This document shows positions 45,705-52,442 of a stretch of 62,509 bases of DNA, in pieces. Numbering within the stretch: the stretch's first letter is position 1; each line of letters opens with the position of its first letter. The stretch covers positions 1-62,509 of the forward strand of contig CAJFNC010000013.1 in NCBI GenBank assembly GCA_904393835.1, given 5' to 3'. A program made the position numbers and the translations under genes. A model generated the notes under the pieces. The model saw only the letters and a list, made by a program, of their open reading frames with translations. It searched no databases and was not told where the DNA came from. This stretch comes from an uncultured Ruminococcus sp. (lineage in GTDB: Bacteria > Bacillota > Clostridia > Oscillospirales > Acutalibacteraceae).

Positions 45705-47597
45705 TGCTGTTATAAAACATAAAACTATTCCTATCAGAGTAGGGATAGCCATTGCGAGCAAGGTTTGTTTTATACTTTTTGTTTCTTTATAAATTGTAAT
45801 GCATGTTGTTGAGCATGGATAGTGAAGCACACATAGTATTGCAGTGCAAACAGCCGTAATAACATTCCATCCGTTGAGCGTAAATAAATTTAAAAGCTGT
45901 TCATAACTTGAGTACTCAACCAATGTTCCGCCTGACATATATGACATTATGATAATCGGGATTACTGTTTCGTTTGCAGGAAATCCCAGAATAAAAGCCA
46001 TAATAATTACACCGTCAACACCGATAAGGCGACCGAATGGGTCAAAAAATTCCGTACAGTATGCTAAAACGGATTTATCGCCGATATAAATATTTGCGAC
46101 AAGCCAAATTATTGCTCCTGCGGGTGCGGCAACTGCTATTGCCCTTGCCAAAACAAATACTGTTCGGTCGAGAATAGAACGGATTATTGTTTTTATAATC
46201 TGAGGCTTTCTATAAGGCGGCAGTTCAAGCACAAAACTGCTTGACTCACCTTTTGCAACAGTCATAGACAGTATTTTTGATACTGCAAGTGTCATAATAA
46301 CACACATGACAATAATCGAAAGCAATATTGCCGCAATTTTGAGTGATGATAAAAATCCGAATCCGCTGCCTGCAAAAAACATTATTATAAGAGCTATGAG
46401 CATAGGGATTCGTCCGTTGCAGGGCATAAAATTATTTGTAAGAAATGCAATTTTCTTTTCCTGCGGAGATTCAATAATTCGACAACCCGTAACGCCGCAG
46501 GCATTACAACCGATTCCCATTGCCATAGTTAGACTCTGTTTGCCGTGAGCTCCGAATTTTGAAAAAAATCTGTCCAAATTAAAAGCAATTCTCGGCAAGT
46601 ATCCTGAATCTTCAATTATAGAAAACAGCGGAAAAAATATTGCCATTGGAGGCAGCATAACAGATACAACCCAGGTAAGTGTTGTATAAACGCCGTCTAT
46701 AATCAGTCCCGTAAAAAATTCGGGCATTTTAAAATATTCAAACAATGTGTACAAATTTTCTTTAAGAAGCGCAAATAAGGAACTCAACCACTCACTCGGA
46801 TAGTTCGCGCCTACTGCAGTTATCCAAAATAACAGTCCGAAAAGTAACAACATAATCGGAATACCTGTGATTTTAGAAGTGAGAATTTTATCGAGCTTTC
46901 TGTTCCTTGATACTACCTGCGACTTTTTATTTTTTGATATGACTTTACTGCATATTTCTTTGCTCAAATTTGCCAATGCAAATGTATTATTTTCACGGTT
47001 GTCTTCGTCAAATATGTTAATATTTTCAAAATTTCTGTTAACTCTGAAACATTTAATTTTTCCGGAACAAACGTCAAATACGGTTTCTTTAAGCTGTTTT
47101 AAACTGTTCCTTTTTACAGCGCTTGTGCATACGACAGGTATTCCTAAATTCAATGACAATTCATCAACATCAATATGAATACCGTTTTTATCAGCTTCAT
47201 CACTCAAATTAAGGCATAAAACCGCTTTACTCTTAAATGAAAGAATTTGCAATGCCAGCACTAAATTACGTTCAAGTATATTTGAATCTGCAACAATTAC
47301 AATGCAATCGGTTTCTTCTTTCAGCAAAAATTCTTTTGCAAGACGTTCTTCCTCTGAAAAAGCATTAATCGAGTATGTTCCGGGTAAATCTGTTACCTTA
47401 AATTTTTTATCATTATAAATATAACTTCCGCTTGAACATTCAACGGTTTTGCCTGTCCAATTTCCTGTGTGTTGCTTTAAACCTGTTAATTGATTAAAAA
47501 TAGTGCTTTTACCGACGTTTGGATTTCCCGCAAGCGTTATTTTATAATCAAAATCCGAAATTGTATTGCTGTCGCTCGTTATATTTCTTGAAAACAA
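45681..47597 (-). CDS. feoB: Ferrous iron transporter FeoB
   Basis: 638 residues. The N-terminal G domain has G1 GNPNVGKST, the switch segment HTGNWTGKTVE, G3 DLPGTYS and G4 NLSD. A helical spacer leads to eight or so membrane helices, with the conserved PCNGRIPML and a Gly/Cys-rich GIGCNACGVTGCRI segment. It imports Fe2+, powered by GTP hydrolysis. The start is a TTG, supported by GGAGGA 6 nt upstream. It lies 2 bp after feoA. The protein is shorter than the 700-770 residues of many homologues, within range for Clostridia. Confidence 0.95.
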   Translation of the reverse strand: MFSRNITSDSNTISDFDYKITLAGNPNVGKSTIFNQLTGLKQHTGNWTGKTVECSSGSYIYNDKKFKVTDLPGTYSINAFSEEERLAKEFLLKEETDCIVIVADSNILERNLVLALQILSFKSKAVLCLNLSDEADKNGIHIDVDELSLNLGIPVVCTSAVKRNSLKQLKETVFDVCSGKIKCFRVNRNFENINIFDEDNRENNTFALANLSKEICSKVISKNKKSQVVSRNRKLDKILTSKITGIPIMLLLFGLLFWITAVGANYPSEWLSSLFALLKENLYTLFEYFKMPEFFTGLIIDGVYTTLTWVVSVMLPPMAIFFPLFSIIEDSGYLPRIAFNLDRFFSKFGAHGKQSLTMAMGIGCNACGVTGCRIIESPQEKKIAFLTNNFMPCNGRIPMLIALIIMFFAGSGFGFLSSLKIAAILLSIIVMCVIMTLAVSKILSMTVAKGESSSFVLELPPYRKPQIIKTIIRSILDRTVFVLARAIAVAAPAGAIIWLVANIYIGDKSVLAYCTEFFDPFGRLIGVDGVIIMAFILGFPANETVIPIIIMSYMSGGTLVEYSSYEQLLNLFTLNGWNVITAVCTAILCVLHYPCSTTCITIYKETKSIKQTLLAMAIPTLIGIVLCFITANAMRIFI

Positions 47598-47599
47598 AA

Positions 47600-47851
47600 C
47601 TACTCCTCCATATTATCAGAGATAGGGGATACTATTATATTTTTACAGTCTTTGTTTCGCAATGCCACAATTGTATTTTTAACAAGAAATGCAGTGGGGT
47701 CCCCAAAAGGGCTCTTAAACAACGGTTTTACAACCGAATTCTTAACAAGCCCGAGATTTATTATTCTGTCTGCAAGCTCTTTTTCGCACTCTATCGATTT
47801 TATAATAACACATTCGCTTAGCTGTACTTTATCAAGCGTATAATTTTCCAT
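47600..47851 (-). CDS. feoA: FeoA ferrous iron transport accessory protein
   Basis: 83-residue SH3-like cytoplasmic partner of FeoB. The family traits are visible: a beta start (KVQLSECVIIKSI), L-A-D-R-I-I-N-L-G-L-V and FLVKNTIVALR near the end. The ATG at 47851 is chosen because GGTGA precedes it by 5 nt. A GTG 9 nt upstream is also in frame. No convincing promoter or iron box was found in the 118-bp gap to the riboswitch transcript. Confidence 0.88.
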   Translation of the reverse strand: MENYTLDKVQLSECVIIKSIECEKELADRIINLGLVKNSVVKPLFKSPFGDPTAFLVKNTIVALRNKDCKNIIVSPISDNMEE

Positions 47852-47926
47852 TTCTTTCACCGTTTCACTTTTTTATAACATTGTATTCACCTTTATTTTT
47901 ATTGCCACTAAATACCACAATGCTTA

Positions 47927-47955
47927 TTGACGCTGAGCAATTACTATGTTATAAT
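47927..47955 (+). promoter_or_regulatory. Promoter of the cobalamin uptake operon
   Basis: TTGACG (47927-47932), 17 nt, consensus TATAAT (47950-47955). The transcript should start about 7 nt on, just before the riboswitch P1 stem. Confidence 0.85.
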
Positions 47956-47969
47956 AAAACAAATTTATT

Positions 47970-48086
47970 AATTTGCGGTTCGAACGGCATTTGCCAAGTA
48001 GGTAATAGGGAATTCGGTCAGAATCCGAAACAACCGTCATTACTGTGTTTGAATTAATTCATAAGTCAGATTACTTCCCGCAAATT
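47970..48086 (+). promoter_or_regulatory. Cobalamin riboswitch aptamer
   Basis: The P1 stem is a perfect AATTTGCGG/CCGCAAATT (47970-47978 with 48078-48086). Inside lie the conserved core pieces: AATAGGGAA (near 48004), GG-T-CAGAATCC, then AACCGTCATTACTGTG, a variant of the consensus CCCCCGCNACTGT B12 box, and AAGTCAGATTAC, the usual A-G-C/T-C-A-G-G-A-N-A-C element. The core is compact, about 117 nt, without the long peripheral arms of the largest forms. It controls the operon that follows through a terminator at 48172-48202. Which cobalamin form it prefers cannot be told. Confidence 0.9.
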
Positions 48087-48171
48087 ACGGATTTTGCAAT
48101 CTTGGACGAAGAAGAAGTGCAACCGATTAATATACTGCCGATTTTATTGAATTTCGGCGGTTAATCTGTTG

Positions 48172-48202
48172 TGCTTTCCTTTAAAAGGAAAGCCTTTTCT
48201 TT
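48172..48202 (+). terminator. Riboswitch expression-platform terminator
   Basis: GCTTTCCTTT pairs with AAAGGAAAGC (48173-48193), followed by CTTTTCTTTT. It lies between the aptamer and the first gene. An upstream stem (GATTAA/TTAATC near 48124-48166, with GCCGA/TCGGC) may act as the competing structure. Ligand binding should favour termination. Confidence 0.85.
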
Positions 48203-48230
48203 TGCCAAAATAATTTTTGGAGGAAAAATA

Positions 48231-49220
48231 ATGAACAACAAACTTAAAAAAGCAATTACGGTGGTTTTGACACTCACCGCAATTATGTCAACTCTTTCTT
48301 TTGCCATTACGGCAAATGCTTCACAAACATACGGTGCAGTACGTGTTGTTATTGAAAACACTAAGTATTCAGCTCAAGACGGCGCAGTATGGGACGGAAC
48401 GTTGCTTGATGAAACAGTAAATCTTGACGCCGACACAACAATGTTATCGGCAGTAAAAACTGCTTTGGATAAGTACAACTACACTCAGACAGGCATAGAA
48501 ACCAATTATATTACGGAAATCAATGGTTTAAATGCCTATGACGGCGGCAGTATGAGCGGTTGGGTAGTAACACTCAACGACTGGTTTACAAATGAAGGCG
48601 CAGACGCTTACACGGTGTCAAGCGGAAAACTTTCGGACGGTGACGAAATTAAAGTAATGTATTCACTTGATTACGGCGCAGATTGCGGATCCCATTGGGA
48701 CAATAATGATAATTCACTGTCATCAATTACTTTCAGCGACGGCACACTCAATAAAGATTTTTCATCTTCATCATACAGTTATAACCTTACTCTTGCCGAT
48801 GATGCAACGGAAATCTCATTAAACCCGACAGCGGCTAATAAAAATTATCAGGTGAGAATTTATAAAAATGAATATACACCCGATAAAGATGGTTCAGACT
48901 ATAAAAGAAGTGAAAAAATCCAGATTGAAAGCGGCGATAAAATCATTATCGGCGTGGGTGACCCTGCTTGGCCGTCAATGAACTTATCTTCGGATGCTTT
49001 GATTTATACAATTACTATCACAAAAGATTCATTTGAACTCGGTGATGTAAACAGAGATAACAATATAGACATTAATGATGTAACATCAATACAAAAATAC
49101 ATTGCTTTATCAGAAACTTTCGATGATGAACAACTTTCTCTTGCTGACTTTGACGGCAACGGTATAGTTGATATTCAGGATGTAACATCAATTCAAAAAG
49201 CAATTGCAAAAATTAATTAA
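48231..49220 (+). CDS. Secreted DUF4430 protein with cadherin-like and dockerin domains
   Basis: 329 residues. A signal peptide (cut near TANA at 30) leads to a DUF4430 domain (about 35-140), the fold of the C-terminal beta-domain of intrinsic factor and transcobalamin. Its key pattern is SGWVVTLNDWF, then KLSDGDEIKVMYS. A beta-sandwich of cadherin-like type follows (about 150-260: SSITFSDGTLNKDF). A type-I dockerin closes it (271-329) with two calcium loops (DVNRDNNIDINDV and DFDGNGIVDIQDV), each followed by TSIQK. The ATG at 48231 has GGAGG 8 nt upstream. An earlier in-frame start lies inside the riboswitch terminator and is not credible. As the first gene under a B12 riboswitch it is a probable corrinoid binder. 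Confidence 0.9.
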   Translation: MNNKLKKAITVVLTLTAIMSTLSFAITANASQTYGAVRVVIENTKYSAQDGAVWDGTLLDETVNLDADTTMLSAVKTALDKYNYTQTGIETNYITEINGLNAYDGGSMSGWVVTLNDWFTNEGADAYTVSSGKLSDGDEIKVMYSLDYGADCGSHWDNNDNSLSSITFSDGTLNKDFSSSSYSYNLTLADDATEISLNPTAANKNYQVRIYKNEYTPDKDGSDYKRSEKIQIESGDKIIIGVGDPAWPSMNLSSDALIYTITITKDSFELGDVNRDNNIDINDVTSIQKYIALSETFDDEQLSLADFDGNGIVDIQDVTSIQKAIAKIN

Positions 49221-49228
49221 TCAAATTT

Positions 49229-49480
49229 ATGGAAAATAAAACTGAAAAAGCAATTAATATATTACGGTGTTCATACATTAAATTAAACAGAATACCGAAA
49301 AAAAGTGATTTTGACGATGCCACAGTCTGTCTAATTAAGCAGGTTCTGGGGCCATGGCCGAGAGCACTTGAAAAAGCAGGATTAAAGGAAAACGTCAAAA
49401 TTTCCGCAAAAGAAAAATCAAAGCTCAAACGTGAACGAATTAAAAAAAGAAATAAGAGGTCTAATAATGAAAATACGTAA
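49229..49480 (+). CDS. Small basic protein with one HNH-associated repeat
   Basis: 83 residues. Residues about 20-52 (KKSDFDD...VLGPWPRALEKAGLKE) match the homing-endonuclease-associated repeat, a small nucleic-acid-binding module ending in G-x-W-x-x-A-L-x-x-A-G. A Lys/Arg-rich tail (KEKSKLKRERIKKRNKR) follows. No nuclease domain is attached. It starts 8 bp after the first gene's stop with a poor ribosome site and overlaps the next gene by 14 bp, so it is translated, if at all, by coupling. Its presence inside a vitamin operon is odd. Function unknown. Confidence 0.6.
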   Translation: MENKTEKAINILRCSYIKLNRIPKKSDFDDATVCLIKQVLGPWPRALEKAGLKENVKISAKEKSKLKRERIKKRNKRSNNENT

Positions 49481-50630
49481 ATTATTATGCTTTGCCATGG
49501 CATTAGTAATAACTATATTGTCTGCAATTACAACTAATGCAGCACAAATCTCAAAAGTGACCGAAAAATACAATTCAACAGCTGCATATATCAACACACT
49601 TTATACTCAGTCAACGTCATTTTTCGACAGCGAATGGGCGGTAATTGGTTTATCACGCGCAAATAAAATCAGCAATGAATTTACAGAAGCTTATTACAAC
49701 CACGCAGTTAATTATGTAAAAGAGAACGGTTCTGCTAAGCTGAGCAAAAACACTTCTACCGATAACTCAAAAATGATTATTGCATTATCTGCAATTAAAA
49801 AAGATGTCACAAATGTTGCAGGGTATAATCTGCTTGAACCTCTTGCTGATTTTAATTTTGTTAAAAAACAGGGAATCAACGGTCCTATTTGGGCTTTGAT
49901 CTCATTTGACACCTATAATTACGAGATACCTGTTGATAAAAGCGTTGAGGTACAGACAACTCGCAAAAATCTTATTGATTATATATTAGACAAACAGCTT
50001 GAAGACGGCGGCTGGGCATTGTCAGGAAAAAACTCCGACCCTGATATAACTTCAATGGCATTGCAGGCACTATCACGTTACTGCTATTATGGTGATGTAA
50101 ATGCCGCCTGCCAGACAGCGCTTAATACTCTGTCGTCACTTCAAAAAGATGACGGAGGATTTGCTTCATTCGGGGCGGTAAATTCGGGCAGCTGCGCCCA
50201 GACGCTTGTTGCATTGACTTCGTTAAATATTAATCCACTTACCGATAAACGTTTTATTAAAAACGGAAAAACTGTGATTGATGCGATTATGTCTTTTAGC
50301 ACGGATAATGGCTTTACTCATACAGCAAATGGCAATTACAATCAAATGGCAACCGAACAGTGCTTTTATGCCCTCACGTCTTATTTTAGATTTATTAATA
50401 GTCAAACGTCATTATATAATATGTCCGACATTGCTCAGCTAATTAATGTCAGCGACGTAAACGGTGACGGTAATTTTGATATTTCTGACGCTACATATAT
50501 TCAAAAATTTATAAGCAAGTCAATTGATATTTCCGATGAATACTTATATAATGCCGATGTTAACCATGACGGCGCTATTAACATTTTAGATGCAACACTG
50601 GTTCAAAAGTCATTAGCGGGTATTAAATAA
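49467..50630 (+). CDS. Secreted alpha/alpha-toroid protein with dockerin
   Basis: 387 residues. A signal peptide (cut near TNA at 25) precedes a helical toroid (about 30-320) of the prenyltransferase/terpenoid-cyclase repeat type. QW-like repeats show as LEDGGWALSGKNSDPDITSMALQAL, split as EDGGWALSG and DITSMALQAL, then KDDGGFASFG, and DNGFTHTANG. This is the fold of the alpha-domain of intrinsic factor, haptocorrin and transcobalamin, the half that with the beta-domain encloses cobalamin. A dockerin ends it (329-387), with calcium loops DVNGDGNFDISDA and DVNHDGAINILDA. ATG 49467 has AGAGGT upstream. It overlaps the next gene by one base. Confidence 0.87.
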   Translation: MKIRKLLCFAMALVITILSAITTNAAQISKVTEKYNSTAAYINTLYTQSTSFFDSEWAVIGLSRANKISNEFTEAYYNHAVNYVKENGSAKLSKNTSTDNSKMIIALSAIKKDVTNVAGYNLLEPLADFNFVKKQGINGPIWALISFDTYNYEIPVDKSVEVQTTRKNLIDYILDKQLEDGGWALSGKNSDPDITSMALQALSRYCYYGDVNAACQTALNTLSSLQKDDGGFASFGAVNSGSCAQTLVALTSLNINPLTDKRFIKNGKTVIDAIMSFSTDNGFTHTANGNYNQMATEQCFYALTSYFRFINSQTSLYNMSDIAQLINVSDVNGDGNFDISDATYIQKFISKSIDISDEYLYNADVNHDGAINILDATLVQKSLAGIK

Positions 50631-51541
50631 TGAAAGAGTTTTTTAATAAGTATAAATTTGTAATAGTTGCGGTCGCTGTTTGTCTTGCCGTGCTCACAGG
50701 CGCCTTTTTCGCAGGCGGAAAACTAAACAGCAATCCGGTCAATAACGTAAATCAAAACACCGGTGTTGTTACTTCGTCAACACAAACAACGCAGGGAACA
50801 ACAAACACGGTTTCCACTCAGGAGGACAAGCAAAAGAATAATTCTGAGAGCAATACAAAGTCTGACAAAAAGACCGATAATAAAAGTAAAGATGATAATA
50901 AAACAACATCTTCAGCTGTAAATTCAGATAAAAATTTTGAGTCCTCATCGCAATCTAAAACAACACAGTCTTCAGACTCTGATTCAAAAAATACTAATAA
51001 AACGTCTTCAAAAGATTCATCCTCAAACAATAAAAATTCAAGCAGCAGTTCACAGAATAAAGACAAATATCTGACAGACCCTGTTCCCGAAGGAAAACCC
51101 CAACCTGTTGAACCGCAGGAGCAGGAAACTAAAAGTCGGGAACTTACCTGCACTTTTTCTATCTCGTGTTCAACAATATTGAATAATATGTCAGACCTGG
51201 ATTCGGAAAAAACAGACTTAGTGCCAAGCGACGGCTGGATATTAAAGCCCTTAAAGGTTACTTTCAATGAAGGTGAGTCCGTTTACGATGTTTTGCAGAG
51301 AGTTTGCAAAGACAATAAGATTCATATGGAAGCCAAATGGACTCCGATAAACAACTCGGCGTATGTCGAGGGTATTAACAACCTGTATGAGTTCGATTGC
51401 GGACCTTTGTCAGGCTGGAAATACAGTGTAAACGACTGGTTTCCAAACTACGGCTGCTCACGATACGTACTGAAAGACGGTGACAACGTTGAGTGGAAGT
51501 TTACCTGTGACTTGGGTAATGACATCGGATACAATGTATAG
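50630..51541 (+). CDS. Membrane-anchored DUF4430 protein
   Basis: 303 residues. One N-terminal helix (about 9-29) is followed by a Ser/Thr/Asn/Lys-rich low-complexity stalk (about 35-150) that would cross the cell wall. A DUF4430 domain follows (about 165-303) with LSGWKYSVNDWFPNYGC and LKDGDNVEWKFTCDLG. There is no dockerin or sortase signal, so it is held by the membrane. By position between the secreted binders and the ECF transporter it is a likely last relay of corrinoid to the S component. That order of hand-over is inference. Confidence 0.88.
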   Translation: MKEFFNKYKFVIVAVAVCLAVLTGAFFAGGKLNSNPVNNVNQNTGVVTSSTQTTQGTTNTVSTQEDKQKNNSESNTKSDKKTDNKSKDDNKTTSSAVNSDKNFESSSQSKTTQSSDSDSKNTNKTSSKDSSSNNKNSSSSSQNKDKYLTDPVPEGKPQPVEPQEQETKSRELTCTFSISCSTILNNMSDLDSEKTDLVPSDGWILKPLKVTFNEGESVYDVLQRVCKDNKIHMEAKWTPINNSAYVEGINNLYEFDCGPLSGWKYSVNDWFPNYGCSRYVLKDGDNVEWKFTCDLGNDIGYNV

Positions 51542-51551
51542 GTGATTTTAA

Positions 51552-52442
51552 ATGAAAGATACCTTTTCTAATATGCACCCGATATCAAACTTGCTTTTTT
51601 TCATTATTGTAATTTCTTTTACAATGTTTGTAATGAATCCCGTATGTCTTGTTATTTCATTGTTGAGTGCATTAGCATTTGCCTTGTATCTAAACGGTAA
51701 AAAAGCTGTCAGATTGAGTCTTATGTATTTGATACCGATGATTATACTAATCGTCGTTGTTAATCCTGCAATTAATCACGAAGGCGTTACAATACTCACT
51801 TATTTACCGTGGGGTAACCCGCTCACACTTGAATCAATTATCTACGGAGTTGTAACCGCAGCACTGCTCAGCACAGCCGTGCTGTGGTTTTCATGCCTTA
51901 ATACTGTGATGACGTCAGATAAATTCATCTGTATTTTCGGCAGAATAATACCGTCATTGAGCCTTGTAATTTCAATGGCACTTCGGTTTGTGCCTAAATT
52001 TGTATCGCAGTTTCATTTGGTGCGTCAAGCTCAAAAATGTATAGGGCGTGACATAAGCGACGGGTCTGTCTTTCAACGTCTGAAAAACGCCCTAAAGATT
52101 ATATCAATTATGATTACCTGGTCTTTGGAAAATTCCATTGAAACAGCAGATTCGATGAAAAGCAGGGGATACGGCTTAAAAGGAAGAACATCTTTTTCGA
52201 TATTTACGTTTCAAAAACGAGATGTTGTATATATTATTTTAAATATTATAGTTTGTGCTGCTTTATTATCAATAATAATCGGAGGTAATTTAAGCTTTAG
52301 CTATTTTCCGTCAATCAGCGGAGATCTAACGGGAGCATATGCCTTGATTTACTATTTACTTTATTTTATTATTCTTAATTTGCCTTTGTTCATCAATTTA
52401 CGGGAGGGATTGAAGTGGAAGCATTTAAAATCGAAAATTTAA
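51552..52442 (+). CDS. ECF transporter T component
   Basis: 296 residues of the CbiQ/EcfT family. Five to six membrane helices (two at about 14-42, one at 56-75, one at 95-115, then 235-255 and 265-285), plus a long cytoplasmic coupling region with the A-R-G/x-R-G motifs: RQAQKCIGRDIS and SMKSRGYGLKGRTSF. It couples ATP hydrolysis by the ATPase pair to the S component. It lies 10 bp after the anchored DUF4430 gene and overlaps the next gene by 28 bp. Confidence 0.92.
   Translation: MKDTFSNMHPISNLLFFIIVISFTMFVMNPVCLVISLLSALAFALYLNGKKAVRLSLMYLIPMIILIVVVNPAINHEGVTILTYLPWGNPLTLESIIYGVVTAALLSTAVLWFSCLNTVMTSDKFICIFGRIIPSLSLVISMALRFVPKFVSQFHLVRQAQKCIGRDISDGSVFQRLKNALKIISIMITWSLENSIETADSMKSRGYGLKGRTSFSIFTFQKRDVVYIILNIIVCAALLSIIIGGNLSFSYFPSISGDLTGAYALIYYLLYFIILNLPLFINLREGLKWKHLKSKI

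Noticed and set aside
45181..45720. 179-codon open frame antisense to the SCIFF maturase
   Set aside because: Covers the conserved SPASM region of the maturase in reverse and has no recognisable domain or ribosome site.
50780..51080. Short repeated Ser/Thr/Asn/Lys-rich codons that look like a tandem repeat
   Set aside because: Low-complexity linker coding without regular unit length. Not a DNA repeat array or CRISPR.
50818..51267. 149-codon antisense frame rich in Ser/Leu/Glu
   Set aside because: It mirrors the low-complexity Ser/Lys/Asp stalk of the anchored DUF4430 protein. Repetitive codons keep the reverse frame open.
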